Assembly: GCA_002256385.1 (NCBI GenBank)
Contig: NKJD01000014.1
Coordinates: 1-64,000 of the forward strand
From: Flavobacterium sp. BFFFF2
GTDB lineage: Bacteria > Bacteroidota > Bacteroidia > Flavobacteriales > Flavobacteriaceae
DNA: 64,000 bases
Reading direction: 5' to 3'
The translations under genes and the position numbers were made by a program. This document shows, in pieces, positions 31,716 through 41,709 of the stretch (positions are counted from its first letter, which is position 1; each line of letters begins with the position of its first letter). The notes beneath the pieces were generated by a model. The model searched no databases. It saw nothing but the letters and a program-made list of their open reading frames with translations, and was not told the DNA's origin.

Positions 31716-33299
31716 TTAATTAATGATGGGTATTTTGATGATGAATGTACTTCCTTTTCCTTTTTCGCTTTCTACCGAAATAGTAGCTTGGTGGTCTTCA
31801 ATAATGCGTTTTACATAAGCCAATCCCAGACCATGTCCTTTTACATTATGAATGTCTCCGGTATGTTCCCGGTAAAATTTTTCAAATATTTTTTTCAAAA
31901 CGGCTTTGCTCATGCCAATCCCTTGGTCTTGAATTCGGATGAGCACATTGTCTTTGATACTCTCAGTGGAAACGTTAATAACGGGCGGGTCTACAGAATA
32001 TTTGATGGCATTATCTAAAATATTAACAATAACATTGGTAAAATGTGATTCATTGAGTAAAACCAATGTGTTTTTGGCATTCAATTGGGTGTGAATGGTT
32101 CCCTCGCGGTCCTCCACCAGCAAATGAACATGTTCAATGGCATCTTCTATAATGGTATGGATATCAAGGGGTTCTTTTTCAATATCCAGTTCTCTTTTTT
32201 CTAATTTTGAAATGCGCAACACATTTTCAACTTGGGCATGCATGCGTTTGTTTTCGTCGCGAATCATTTGCAAATAGCGGTCCATTCTTTCGGAATCACC
32301 TTGAACTTTCGGATTTTTAATGGCATCCAACGCCAAATTAATGGTGGCTATCGGCGTTTTAAATTCGTGGGTCATGTTGTTAATGAAATCGGTTTTGATT
32401 TCTGAAATCTGTCTTTGTCTAATCAGTTGGTTTAAGGCACTGATATAAGTAATCAGGATAATGAGTGTAAAAATGATGGAAAGCAAAGCAATGCTAATCA
32501 CTTCCGACAACAAAAACTTTTTCTGCTGTGGAAATGAAACCATCAATTCATAGCGGTTATTTCCGTCGTTATCTGCAAGAATCGGAATGCTATACGTCGA
32601 TTTTTTGTTGAATTGGAAATGATCTGATCCAATTTTGGTGGCCAACCCATTGCTGTACACACAAAATTCATAGGGTGTGGTAATACTGTACAATTCCAAC
32701 TCTTTTCGAATAAGCTGGGCCAATTCGTCTTTTGATAATCGGTCTTCAATGGATTTCAGTGCTACAATATCTTTAAAAAAGATTTGAAATTGCGCACTTT
32801 CCAGTAAATCCAATTTACCCAAACGTTCTACCCTTAAATCAGGTGTAACCGAATGGTGCAACCTAGGGTCATCAACCATCGGATTTCGGTACACCTCAGT
32901 TTTTCGCTTGGATGTGAAATTTTTTAATCGAACACTGTCTTTCAGTTTATCAAAGAACGAAGAAGAAATACCGTAATCTTCTGCAATTATACTGTTTGAA
33001 TATACCACCGTTTCATTGGTTCGTGAATCACGCTGATAGTATCCAAACTCCAAAAAATCTTCTTTTTCGGGCAATTTACCGATGCTATCACGTAATTCAT
33101 TGTAGCGGTTGTAAAAAGTAATGGCCTCTTTTTTTTCAAGCTTTTGGGCCAAGGATCCCAATACTTGCTTGACGTGATAATGAAATTGTTCTTCGTTGTT
33201 TTGTAGTGCGGTATGAAACCAAAAAGTTTGCACTAATACAATACCTACAAGCGAAACACTCATAAGCACCACCAACAACCGAAAGAATTTTTTATTCAT
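31716..33299 (-). CDS. Sensor histidine kinase
   Basis: 527 aa. One N-terminal membrane helix (about residues 7-27), a periplasmic sensor of about 235 residues, a second helix (about 265-290, VISIALLSIIFTLIILITYI), no clear HAMP, then the H-box NNMTHEFKTPIAT (His near 309), N-box and G-boxes (LDNAIKYSV, IRIQDQGIGM, GHGLGLAYVKRI). Resembles RprX. It starts the two-gene operon; TAGTTTTG on the minus strand at 33312-33305 may be the -7 box, very close to the ATG. Confidence 0.92.
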   Translation of the reverse strand: MNKKFFRLLVVLMSVSLVGIVLVQTFWFHTALQNNEEQFHYHVKQVLGSLAQKLEKKEAITFYNRYNELRDSIGKLPEKEDFLEFGYYQRDSRTNETVVYSNSIIAEDYGISSSFFDKLKDSVRLKNFTSKRKTEVYRNPMVDDPRLHHSVTPDLRVERLGKLDLLESAQFQIFFKDIVALKSIEDRLSKDELAQLIRKELELYSITTPYEFCVYSNGLATKIGSDHFQFNKKSTYSIPILADNDGNNRYELMVSFPQQKKFLLSEVISIALLSIIFTLIILITYISALNQLIRQRQISEIKTDFINNMTHEFKTPIATINLALDAIKNPKVQGDSERMDRYLQMIRDENKRMHAQVENVLRISKLEKRELDIEKEPLDIHTIIEDAIEHVHLLVEDREGTIHTQLNAKNTLVLLNESHFTNVIVNILDNAIKYSVDPPVINVSTESIKDNVLIRIQDQGIGMSKAVLKKIFEKFYREHTGDIHNVKGHGLGLAYVKRIIEDHQATISVESEKGKGSTFIIKIPIIN

Positions 33300-33371
33300 C
33301 TACACAAAACTAGGTATTTTAACAAAACAATAGAAGATGCTTTAACCAAAGATTAACAAAACACTCGATTT

Positions 33372-33956
33372 TTAAATTTTCAACAAAGAATCTATTATTT
33401 TTTCAACTTGTGCTTTGGTGTCTTCCCAATCAATATTTTGAATTGCGTAAGTGCTCATTGCCAATTTTTTATCATCGGTCCATTGCTGTGCAACTCGCTT
33501 TTCAAACGCCTCTTTTGAGGTGCCGTCACGCTCAAATACCCTTGTTTGTCGCAACATGAGCGGTGCTGTTACAGTAATCACCACATCGCAATCAAGATGT
33601 CCCCCAGTTTCAAACAATATCGCCGCTTCTTTCAGCAACCAAGGTTGTGCTGCATGAGCGAACTTCCATTGTTCAAAATCATGTTTGACAAATGGGTGAA
33701 TAAGTGCATTCAACCATTGCAAAGCCTCTTTATTCTCAAAGACTTTGGCGGCCAATAAGTTTGCATTAATGCCATCGGGAGTTAATACGTCTGTACCAAA
33801 TTTTACGGCAATTTGTGCACGTATATGTGGGTCAAGGTATGCTTTCTTGGCTTCGATATCCGCAATATAAATGGGGATTCCGGCAGCTTCAAATAATTTG
33901 GCAACTGATGTTTTACCACTTCCAATTCCGCCTGTTAATCCAATAATCTGGCTCAT
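33372..33956 (-). CDS. coaE: Dephospho-CoA kinase
   Basis: Last step of CoA synthesis, phosphorylating the 3'-OH of dephospho-CoA. 194 aa. Walker A GGIGSGKT at residues 9-16, YIADIEAK near 30, the HP motif (ALIHPFV) near 86, and a lid with RVFERDGTSKEAFEKRV. It overlaps the glycosyltransferase gene by 4 bp (ATGA). Confidence 0.95.
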   Translation of the reverse strand: MSQIIGLTGGIGSGKTSVAKLFEAAGIPIYIADIEAKKAYLDPHIRAQIAVKFGTDVLTPDGINANLLAAKVFENKEALQWLNALIHPFVKHDFEQWKFAHAAQPWLLKEAAILFETGGHLDCDVVITVTAPLMLRQTRVFERDGTSKEAFEKRVAQQWTDDKKLAMSTYAIQNIDWEDTKAQVEKIIDSLLKI

Positions 33957-34960
33957 GTTTTGAAAAATAAAAAGGGGAAATGCTTCTCTGGCTTGTCACG
34001 AAGTACCTTAATTACCCACGTCATTCGGGCAAATCCCAATCCGTATCCCAGCATTTGATAGCCAAAAGCCCGTAAACTCAATAAGGCCAAATACAAGCTT
34101 TTATGTTCCCAACACGAGGAGGCTGTTAAAGCCAAAAAATAAGCCAAATAACAAATAATCAAATAGGGAAACTCAACCAGTAAAAGGAGCAAGGAGAGTA
34201 CGAGTCCACTCAAAAAAACACTAGGAAAATAATACGTGATTTTGGCATATTCAGGATGCCATTCATTTAAAACAGGTCTGGTGAGTCCAAATTTGTACAC
34301 TTGTTTAAAAAACGAGGGCCAACTAATTCTCCGTTTGTGAAATACGCCAGCATCAGCAAAAAATCGGCTTTTGAATCCTAATTTCCACAACCGAATGCTT
34401 AAATCGGGGTCTTCACCCGGATGAATGGTGCCAAAACCACCCGATAATTCAAAAGCCACTTTTGAAAGTCCCATATTAAAACTTCTTGGTTCAAAGCGGC
34501 TTACCGATTTTTTGTTGCCACGAATGCCACCAGTTGTTAAAAAAGAGGTCATCGAAAAATTAATGGCTTTTTGGATGGGCGAAAAGGAAGCAGCAGCGCT
34601 GTCAGGGCCGCCAAAAAAATCGACGTAATGGTGTTGCAATGCCTTGTCAACCTGTTTTAAGTAATCAGGAGGAAGTACACAATCTGAATCAACCAAAATC
34701 AAATAATCGCCTGTAGCCATTTTCATGCCTACATTTCTGGAGTCGCCAGGACCGGTGTTGGGTTTCTGCAAATACTGTATGGTCAATTTCTGTGAAAAAT
34801 CGGCCACCACTTGTTCAGATGAAATGTTGGAACCATCTTCAATGATCACCACTTCAAAGGCCCGATTGAAAGATTGAGCTGCCAAACTTTCAAGCAATTC
34901 TTTAGTTTCCTCGGGTCGGTTGTAAACGGGTACAACGATGGAATAGGTTAAAAGGCTCAT
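33953..34960 (-). CDS. Family 2 glycosyltransferase, membrane-anchored
   Basis: 335 aa from ATG 34960 (MSLLTYSIVVPVYNRPEE); an ATG 21 bp upstream overlaps the fabI terminator stem and is less likely. GT-A fold with SIVVPVYNRPEE at the N-terminus, VIIEDGS, PGDSRNVGM, LVDSDCVLPPDYL (the DxD-type site) and HPGEDPDLSIRLWKLG. C-terminal hydrophobic helices follow (about 230-300). Acceptor unknown; cell-envelope polysaccharide is likely. Confidence 0.9.
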   Translation of the reverse strand: MSLLTYSIVVPVYNRPEETKELLESLAAQSFNRAFEVVIIEDGSNISSEQVVADFSQKLTIQYLQKPNTGPGDSRNVGMKMATGDYLILVDSDCVLPPDYLKQVDKALQHHYVDFFGGPDSAAASFSPIQKAINFSMTSFLTTGGIRGNKKSVSRFEPRSFNMGLSKVAFELSGGFGTIHPGEDPDLSIRLWKLGFKSRFFADAGVFHKRRISWPSFFKQVYKFGLTRPVLNEWHPEYAKITYYFPSVFLSGLVLSLLLLLVEFPYLIICYLAYFLALTASSCWEHKSLYLALLSLRAFGYQMLGYGLGFARMTWVIKVLRDKPEKHFPFLFFKT

Positions 34961-34973
34961 GTTTTTACATAAA

Positions 34974-34996
34974 AAAACCACCCGATGGGTGGTTTC
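34974..34996 (-). terminator. Terminator of fabI
   Basis: AACCACCC-3 nt-GGGTGGTT followed on the minus strand by seven T. It lies between fabI and the glycosyltransferase start. Confidence 0.85.
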
Positions 34997-34999
34997 AAA

Positions 35000-35809
35000 T
35001 TAGTCTTGAAATGTTTCCATCACCGCCTGACTGACGCCCATATTGGAGAAGCCGCCGTCATTATATAAATTTTGTAAAGTAACCTTTCGTGTTAAATCAG
35101 AAAACATGGCTACCGTATAATTGGCACAATCCAAAGCCGAAGCATTTCCTAATGGGGACATTTTATCCGCATAACTGATAAAACCATCAAATCCTTTTAC
35201 ACCCTGACCAGCGGTGGTTGGGGTAGGAGATTGTGAAATGGTATTGACCCGTACTTTTTTGTCACGCCCAAAGAAATAACCAAAACTACGTGCAACCGAT
35301 TCCAAATAGGCTTTGTTGTCGGCCATATCATTGTAATCAGGAAATACTCTTTGTGCTGCCATATAGGTAAGGGCAACAATAGAACCCCATTCGTTCATGG
35401 CGTCTTTTTGGTACAACACCTGCATCACTTTGTGGAATGAAAGTGCAGAGACGTCCCATCCTTTTTGGGTGTAGTCATAATTTTCTTGGGTGTAATGATT
35501 GCCTTTGCGCACATTTACGGACATCCCAATAGAGTGCAATACAAAGTCCAATTTACCGCCTAAAACCGCCATGGCCTGATCGACCAAGTTTTCCAAATCA
35601 GCAACCGAGGTAGCATCCGCAGGAATGATGGTGGAGCCTGTTTTGTCGGCCAATTCTTTAATGGTTCCCATGCGCATGGCAATAGGTGCATTGGTTAAAA
35701 CAAAGGTTCCTCCTTCTTCGTGAACCCGTTGTGCGGTTTTCCAAGCGATGGAATTTTCATCCAAAGCGCCAAAAATGATTCCTCGTTTTCCTTTTAATAA
35801 TTCATGCAT
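35000..35809 (-). CDS. fabI: Enoyl-[acyl-carrier-protein] reductase (NADH)
   Basis: Last reduction of the fatty-acid elongation cycle; target of triclosan. 269 aa SDR-type fold with the atypical FabI nucleotide motif (GALDENSIAWKTAQ), VLHSIGMSV near 92, and the Tyr-x6-Lys catalytic zone spread over YMAAQRVFPDYNDMADNKAYLES. Single gene with its own terminator. Confidence 0.95.
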   Translation of the reverse strand: MHELLKGKRGIIFGALDENSIAWKTAQRVHEEGGTFVLTNAPIAMRMGTIKELADKTGSTIIPADATSVADLENLVDQAMAVLGGKLDFVLHSIGMSVNVRKGNHYTQENYDYTQKGWDVSALSFHKVMQVLYQKDAMNEWGSIVALTYMAAQRVFPDYNDMADNKAYLESVARSFGYFFGRDKKVRVNTISQSPTPTTAGQGVKGFDGFISYADKMSPLGNASALDCANYTVAMFSDLTRKVTLQNLYNDGGFSNMGVSQAVMETFQD

Positions 35810-35851
35810 GATTTGACGGTTTTATAAGATGAACAAAAGTACATTTATTTT

Positions 35852-37504
35852 TTAGTTTAACAAATGGGCCGCGTGGCTCAATGCCGATTCATTCGGGTTT
35901 TTACCTGAAATCATTTCGGCCAATTCGGCAATACGTTCCGCATGGCTGAGCAAACGCAAACTGGTGGTTGTTTTTTGCCCTTCGGACGATTTCGACACTT
36001 TGTATTGATTGGCCCCTTTGGCTGCAATTTGTGGCAAATGGGTAATGGCAATCAATTGCCTGTTTTTCCCCATTTCGGCCATCATTTCGGCCATTTTGGT
36101 AGCCACTTCGCCCGATACACCCGTGTCAATTTCATCTAAAATCAACGTAGGCAAGGCTGTATGCGCAGCTAAAATGGATTTTACCACCAACATAATCCGC
36201 GATTTTTCGCCACCTGAAGCCACTTTGCCAATCAAACCAGGCTGGGTTCCTTTATTGACGGCCAATTCAAACCGCAATTTGTCTGTTCCCAGTGGTAACA
36301 ATTCAGTTTCCAAGGTCAATTCAATAGCAAACTGTACGTCGGGCATCCCTAATTTTTTCAGTGGTGTTTCCATGGCTGCAGTTAAATGCGGCAATGCAGC
36401 TTTTCTGATTCGGTGTAGATCGGCAGCAATTTCAACTGCTTTTTCATGATAATCAGCCACTTGTTTTTCTAATTGTGCAAGATGTTCGGTGGCCGATTCG
36501 TTTTGCAACAACTCATCGGATAAGCGATCTCGTAAACCAATCAATTCGGTAATCGTGTTTAATTGGTGTTTGCGTTGCAATAAATAAATCAATTCTAGTT
36601 GGGCGTTCACTTGCAACAAGGCGGCAGGGTCTTGCTCCAATTGGTCGTTTTTGAGCTCCAATTCATTGGCACAATCTTGCAATTCAACATATACAGATGC
36701 AATGCGTTGTTCCAATGTTTCATAATCTTGATGGTACCCAGCAATTTTACCGACATTGATTTTAAGTTGCAACAATTGATTCATCAATCCTGATTCTTCT
36801 TGGTGAAGAATGTGCAAACCTGTGGTTAAATGCTCACGAATGGTATCAAGGTGCGTCAGTTGTTTTTGTTTGGCCTCGAGTTCATGAAGATCAAGTAAAT
36901 CCAATTGGGCTTCAGTTAATTCTTGATAAACAAATTGTGCGTAGTCCCGTTCTGTTTCCCAAGTTTTCAGCTGCGTTTTCGCCAAATCCAGTTCTTTTTT
37001 TGCCTGAGTCCAAAGGTTTCTTTGTTTTTGGTACGCTGTTCGCAGCGCGCCAGTACCAGCCCACGCATCTAGTAAATCATATTGGTACTCGAGCTCATTC
37101 AAATTGCGGTTGTCTTGCTGCGAATGCACATCAATCAATTGTTCACTTAACAAGTTTAATGTGCCTAAATGAACTGGTGAATCATTCACGAAAGCCCTTG
37201 ACTTGCCACCGGGTAAAATTTCTCTGCGAATAATGGTGTGTGGATCAAATTCCAAATCATGTTGCTCAAAAAAAGGAGCTAATGTCAAATTAGAAATGTC
37301 AAAATGCGCTTCAATAATGCATTTTTTTTCTTGGTCTTGTACCACCGACCAATCGGCACGTTGGCCTAAAACCAAACCTAGCGCACCTAGAATAATTGAC
37401 TTTCCGGCACCTGTTTCACCAGTGATGGTTGAAAATCCGGATGATAATTTTAAATCAAGTTGATCAATAAGGGCGTAATTAACAATAGTAAGTTGAGTGA
37501 GCAT
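35852..37504 (-). CDS. recN: DNA repair protein RecN
   Basis: SMC-like ATPase acting at double-strand breaks. 550 aa: Walker A GETGAGKSIIL near 30, long coiled coil (about 150-350), Walker B region LILDEIDTGVSGEVA near 470, signature KVASGGEKSRIML near 430. In the usual flavobacterial position between fabI and the DUF4835 gene. Confidence 0.95.
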   Translation of the reverse strand: MLTQLTIVNYALIDQLDLKLSSGFSTITGETGAGKSIILGALGLVLGQRADWSVVQDQEKKCIIEAHFDISNLTLAPFFEQHDLEFDPHTIIRREILPGGKSRAFVNDSPVHLGTLNLLSEQLIDVHSQQDNRNLNELEYQYDLLDAWAGTGALRTAYQKQRNLWTQAKKELDLAKTQLKTWETERDYAQFVYQELTEAQLDLLDLHELEAKQKQLTHLDTIREHLTTGLHILHQEESGLMNQLLQLKINVGKIAGYHQDYETLEQRIASVYVELQDCANELELKNDQLEQDPAALLQVNAQLELIYLLQRKHQLNTITELIGLRDRLSDELLQNESATEHLAQLEKQVADYHEKAVEIAADLHRIRKAALPHLTAAMETPLKKLGMPDVQFAIELTLETELLPLGTDKLRFELAVNKGTQPGLIGKVASGGEKSRIMLVVKSILAAHTALPTLILDEIDTGVSGEVATKMAEMMAEMGKNRQLIAITHLPQIAAKGANQYKVSKSSEGQKTTTSLRLLSHAERIAELAEMISGKNPNESALSHAAHLLN

Positions 37505-37516
37505 GGCAAAAAAATC

Positions 37517-38434
37517 TTATTTGAGGGTTTCCCATTTGGAGGCGTGTAAAGGAGCAATTTGTTCGAGTAACGGCCTAATTGGCTCCCCGTTTTCACGTGG
37601 ACCGGCCGTAAATATGGAAGTGATTTCATCTACTTTGGCGTCAAAAAACAAGCGGTTTAACAAAGAATTGGGCCGTACTTTATACAACGCCGATAGCGTA
37701 ATAAGGGCATTTTTTATTTGTTCTTTGGCTTCTTTTTGGTCTTTATACATCATGTCTAGGCCATCATAATGATAGTTGTATAAGGCATCTCGATAGGGCT
37801 GGTAGGTGGGTGACATCAAATCAGAAATCAAGAAATAACGATTGATGAGGCCGCCTTCGCCTTGCGTCCAGCCTTTGCTTCCACTTGATTGGGCTGTGAC
37901 CAATACTTGTTGGGCCTGATTTAGTGCGGCTTTACCACCTAAAGCGCTAAAGCTATCCTGATCAAGACCGATAATTAAATAGCTATAAAAGGCAAAAACC
38001 GAGATCAAGTTTGAGTCAAATGAATTGATGTTAAAAATGAGCTGATCAAATTCATTATATTTAAAGGCAAAGTCTTTGTCGTTAAAGTTAAAGATGGGCG
38101 ATGAATAGGTCGAATTGAAAACTGGCCTATTGCTTTGAACTTGTAAAGTGGCTTCAAAATTGCCTGAGTCATAGCCATTCACCGTGATAAAAAACGAGCA
38201 GCTTATTTTTTCTGTTGCTTTAAAAGGGTCGCCAGTCCAATCTGTACTATTTAACAAATCGGTTAATGATTTTTCAAGTGTCTTAAAAATTTGCACATTG
38301 GGCGAAGCCAATTGCTCGGTATTTACCGTAACTCGTGCATTTAATTGCTGTGCATGTGTCAATCCAGTGGCAAATAAAAGCCCCCATGCAAACCAGCTAA
38401 GACAAGTGTGTAAGTACTTTTTGAAAAATATCAT
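37517..38434 (-). CDS. DUF4835 family secreted protein (PorD-like)
   Basis: 305 aa with a signal peptide (to about residue 29, GLLFATGLTHAQ). The body matches the DUF4835 pattern (INSFDSNLISVFAFYSYLIIGLDQDSF, RYFLISDLMSP, YHYDGLDMM). Some annotations name this family PorD and connect it to type IX secretion; I use that only as a hint, strengthened by the T9SS cargo genes in this window. Its start overlaps the end of coaBC by 38 bp. Confidence 0.85.
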   Translation of the reverse strand: MIFFKKYLHTCLSWFAWGLLFATGLTHAQQLNARVTVNTEQLASPNVQIFKTLEKSLTDLLNSTDWTGDPFKATEKISCSFFITVNGYDSGNFEATLQVQSNRPVFNSTYSSPIFNFNDKDFAFKYNEFDQLIFNINSFDSNLISVFAFYSYLIIGLDQDSFSALGGKAALNQAQQVLVTAQSSGSKGWTQGEGGLINRYFLISDLMSPTYQPYRDALYNYHYDGLDMMYKDQKEAKEQIKNALITLSALYKVRPNSLLNRLFFDAKVDEITSIFTAGPRENGEPIRPLLEQIAPLHASKWETLK

Positions 38435-39599
38435 AAGCTACTTTTTCTTTGGATAATAACGGAAGTTCGGTGTGTTCACCAGAAGTTTCAATGAGGGTTA
38501 CTTTGTTAGTTTGCGTGCCGAATCCGGCGCCTTCATCGCGAAGCGAATTTAACACAATCAGGTCTAAATTTTTATTTTTTAACTTCTGTGTGGCATAGAA
38601 TATTTCATTTTGGGTCTCTAACGCAAAACCCACCAAATATTGTCTGGTTTTTTGTTTACCCATTTCAGCCAAAATATCAGGGTTTTTGACCAATTCAATG
38701 GTGAAAGAATCGCTTGTTTTTTTAATTTTTTCTACGGCCATTTCGGCTGGCCTGTAATCTGCCACCGCTGCACTGGCAATTGCGATGTCCATGTCTGCAT
38801 ATCGTGCCATTACGGCTTGTTGCATGTCAACAGCCGATTGCACGCGAATAAGTTCCAGTTGGTCATGGCTTAATTGCAAAGTGGATGGTCCTGTGATTAG
38901 ACTCACTTGGGCGCCCATTTTTAGGGCCATTTTCGCCAATTCAAAGCCCATTAAACCAGTTGAATGATTGCCAATAAATCGGACAGGGTCAATGGCTTCA
39001 TAAGTGGGACCTGCGGTAATGAGGACTTTTTTGCCTGACAATGGTTTAATTCCCAATTCAGCTTCTAACAGTGCAACAATATGTTCTGGTTCGGCCATGC
39101 GGCCTTCGCCTTCTAATCCACTTGCCAAAAAACCATTTTCGGCTGGTATCACTTTAACGCCATGATTTTCTATTCGTTGCAACGATTCCAAAAAAGTTGG
39201 ATGGCGGTACATGTCCAAATCCATAGCAGGGGCGACCCAAACGGGGCATTTGGCCGAAAAATAAATGGCCATCAGCAAATTGTCACATTGGCCGTAAGCC
39301 ATTTTAGATAGTGTGTTGGCAGTTGCTGGGGCAATGACAATAAGGTCTGCCCACAATGCCAAATCAACATGGTGGTTCCAAATACCCGTATCGTCTTTAA
39401 CGAATTTTGTTAACACAGGGCGTTGAGACAGTGTTGCTAAAGTGAGTGGGGTACAAAAATCATGTGCCGAAGGGGTCATTACAACCTGCACTTCGGCACC
39501 CGATTTTTTAAATAAACGAACCAAGTAGGCAGCTTTATAGGCAGCTATTCCTCCGGTTATTCCTAGGAGAATTTTCTGGTTCTTCAATACGGAAGACAT
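38397..39599 (-). CDS. coaBC: Bifunctional phosphopantothenoylcysteine decarboxylase/synthase
   Basis: CoA synthesis steps from 4'-phosphopantothenate. 400 aa: N-terminal flavoprotein CoaC with GGIAAYKAAYLVR at residue 14, active-site His in NHHVDLALWADL and PAMDLDMYRHP; C-terminal CoaB from about 180 with TAGPTYEAIDPVRFIGNHST and AVADYRP and KNPDI. A second CoA gene, coaE, lies 5 kb away in the same orientation. Confidence 0.95.
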   Translation of the reverse strand: MSSVLKNQKILLGITGGIAAYKAAYLVRLFKKSGAEVQVVMTPSAHDFCTPLTLATLSQRPVLTKFVKDDTGIWNHHVDLALWADLIVIAPATANTLSKMAYGQCDNLLMAIYFSAKCPVWVAPAMDLDMYRHPTFLESLQRIENHGVKVIPAENGFLASGLEGEGRMAEPEHIVALLEAELGIKPLSGKKVLITAGPTYEAIDPVRFIGNHSTGLMGFELAKMALKMGAQVSLITGPSTLQLSHDQLELIRVQSAVDMQQAVMARYADMDIAIASAAVADYRPAEMAVEKIKKTSDSFTIELVKNPDILAEMGKQKTRQYLVGFALETQNEIFYATQKLKNKNLDLIVLNSLRDEGAGFGTQTNKVTLIETSGEHTELPLLSKEKVAYDIFQKVLTHLS

Positions 39600-39605
39600 C
39601 TTGTC

Positions 39606-39923
39606 TTATTTGGCTCCGTCTCTGTAATACACTTTGTCTTCCATCCACTCTTGAACAGCCAAGGCGTGTGGTTTTGCTAATTTCTCGTAGTGTTTAGACA
39701 CTTCGATTTGCTCTTTATTTTCGAACACTTCTTCTAAACTGTCGTTGTAAGTGGCAAACTCTTCTAGTTTTTCGGTCAATTCACGTTTAATTTCAGCATT
39801 GATCTGATTCGCTCTGCGTGAAATAATCGTAATGGCCTCATAGATATTGCCAGTTGGTTCTTCAATTTTACTGCGGTTATAAGTCACCGTATTTACAGGT
39901 GCTGGGCTTCTTTTGATATCCAT
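39606..39923 (-). CDS. RNA polymerase omega/Rpb6-like subunit
   Basis: 105 aa. The omega-type core IYEAITIISRRANQINAEIK (about residues 28-47) binds the beta' subunit and supports polymerase assembly; Bacteroidota omegas have longer tails. It sits between bamD (3 bp upstream) and coaBC (6 bp downstream), the standard flavobacterial arrangement. Confidence 0.88.
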   Translation of the reverse strand: MDIKRSPAPVNTVTYNRSKIEEPTGNIYEAITIISRRANQINAEIKRELTEKLEEFATYNDSLEEVFENKEQIEVSKHYEKLAKPHALAVQEWMEDKVYYRDGAK

Positions 39924-39926
39924 GGT

Positions 39927-40736
39927 TTATTTATTTAAAAAGGGTTTTAAATCTGTTTCAATTCGAACCAACATTTCGTCAGCTTTTGATTTGTAAGTGG
40001 TATTGGCGTTAAATTTTATTAAAGTATTGTATGCAACTTTAGCGTTTTTTAATCGATCGCCCATTTTATTTTGTACGCTGTTGATTGCGTAAAAATAAGC
40101 CGCTTTCAATCGAATAAACAAGGCTTCTTCTTTGTAACGGGTACCTGGGAAATCATTAATGAAATTGTCAAGGTTAACCATTGCTGAAGCATAATCTGAA
40201 ATTTGAAAATACTGTTTGGCAATTTCAAAGTATTTTTTTTCTAATTTTTCACGTAAAACGGTCATCAACTGATTCGCTTCCGTCATGTAAGAAGAATTCG
40301 GATAGGTGTCAATAAACAATTGCAACCGATCGATGGCCTTTAACGTATCTTCTTGATCTAAGGAATAACGCGGTGATAATTTCGTGTAACTTTTAGCCCC
40401 TAAAAAGGCGCATTCTTCTACATTTTTGCTGGCCGGATAGTTTGAAACAAAACTTTCAAATTGATAATTAGCCAAATAAAACTGTTCTGTTTTATAATAA
40501 GAATTCGCAAACATGTAGAACATGTCTTCTCCTTCTGGCCGACCTTTGTAATTTGACACCATTTGCTCACTCAAACGAATCACTTTTTGGTATTTCTTTT
40601 TGTTGAATTGTTTGGTAGCTTCGGCCAACTTAACCTCCATATCTTCACTTTTCAGTGCTCTCTGGAAAGAACTGCACGAATTGAGTGTGATCAATAGGAG
40701 GAATAACGATGTGATTTTTATGGTTAGGCCTTTCAT
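39927..40736 (-). CDS. bamD: Outer-membrane assembly lipoprotein BamD
   Basis: 269 aa lipoprotein (MKGLTIKITSLFLLLITLNSC, lipobox cysteine at residue 21) with TPR repeats: KYQKVIRLSEQMVSNYKGRP, YLANYQFESFVSNYP, AIDRLQLFIDTYPNSSYM. Part of the BAM complex inserting beta-barrels. First gene of the operon bamD-omega-coaBC-DUF4835-recN. Confidence 0.93.
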   Translation of the reverse strand: MKGLTIKITSLFLLLITLNSCSSFQRALKSEDMEVKLAEATKQFNKKKYQKVIRLSEQMVSNYKGRPEGEDMFYMFANSYYKTEQFYLANYQFESFVSNYPASKNVEECAFLGAKSYTKLSPRYSLDQEDTLKAIDRLQLFIDTYPNSSYMTEANQLMTVLREKLEKKYFEIAKQYFQISDYASAMVNLDNFINDFPGTRYKEEALFIRLKAAYFYAINSVQNKMGDRLKNAKVAYNTLIKFNANTTYKSKADEMLVRIETDLKPFLNK

Positions 40737-40773
40737 TTTGAATAGCTTAGCTTTTCTGGGTGATACAAGGGGG

Positions 40774-40781
40774 CAAAAATA
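40774..40781 (-). promoter_or_regulatory. -7 box of the bamD operon
   Basis: Minus strand TATTTTTG, matching TAnnTTTG, 38 bp upstream of the bamD ATG. Confidence 0.45.
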
Positions 40782-40809
40782 GGCTTATTTGCTGAGAATA
40801 AAAATAATT

Positions 40810-41706
40810 TTAGCAATACGCTAAGATTTTTAATTGATTTAATTCACTTTTTATTTTGTTTTTTAAAGCGTCATCTGCATCCACCAATGGCAACCTTACA
40901 ACCGATTCGCACAAGCCCAATTGCGCCATTAATTCTTTGATGCCAGCCGGATTGCCCTGTTCAAAAATCAAATCAATTGAATGCATAAGCTGATAATGCA
41001 GCGCGTAGGCCTCATCGGTTTGGCGAGCCAATGCCAATTGCACCATTTTTGAAAATGGTTTTGGCAATCCTTCACCTAGGACCGAAATCACACCCGATCC
41101 ACCTGCGAGAATCATCGGTAAAGTAATCATGTCGTCGCCCGAAATGATTAAAAAATCTTTTTTTGGATTGTCCTTTATAAGTCGCATGGCTTGCACCACA
41201 TCGCCTGCAGCTTCTTTGATGGCCACAATATTTGAGAATGAAGCGGCCAAACGGAATACCGTTTCAGGAAGCATGTTGCTTGCTGTTCTTCCCGGTACAT
41301 TATACAAAATAATCGGTTTGGTTGTTGATTCTGCAATGGCTTTAAAATGTTGAAAAATGCCTTCTTGCGTTGGTTTATTATAATAGGGAGAAACAGATAA
41401 TATTGCGTCAAATGCGCTTAAATCGCGGGTTTGGATTTCTTCAATCACTTGTTGGGTATTGTTTCCGCCAATGCCTAAGACCAAAGGAATACGGCCCGCG
41501 TTGGCAGCCACAATAGTGTCAATGACCAACCCTTTTTCTTGGTCCGATAAGGTAGCACTTTCGGCAGTGGTTCCTAAAACAACGATATAATCAATGCCAT
41601 TTTCAATTTGAAATTGAACCAAGCGTTTCAATGCTTCAATATCGATCGATGAATCTTTTTTAAATGGTGTAATAAGTGCCACACCAGTTCCAATGAGTTT
41701 TTGCAT
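40810..41706 (-). CDS. dapA: 4-hydroxy-tetrahydrodipicolinate synthase
   Basis: Condenses pyruvate with aspartate semialdehyde on the lysine/diaminopimelate route. 298 aa TIM barrel: [10 protein letters not shown] near 44, [17 protein letters not shown] near 106, ILYNVPGRT near 133 (Tyr), and the Schiff-base lysine in VAIKEAAGD (about K162). 3 bp after the DUF6913 gene. Confidence 0.95.
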   Translation of the reverse strand: MQKLIGTGVALITPFKKDSSIDIEALKRLVQFQIENGIDYIVVLGTTAESATLSDQEKGLVIDTIVAANAGRIPLVLGIGGNNTQQVIEEIQTRDLSAFDAILSVSPYYNKPTQEGIFQHFKAIAESTTKPIILYNVPGRTASNMLPETVFRLAASFSNIVAIKEAAGDVVQAMRLIKDNPKKDFLIISGDDMITLPMILAGGSGVISVLGEGLPKPFSKMVQLALARQTDEAYALHYQLMHSIDLIFEQGNPAGIKELMAQLGLCESVVRLPLVDADDALKNKIKSELNQLKILAYC

Positions 41707-41709
41707 GGG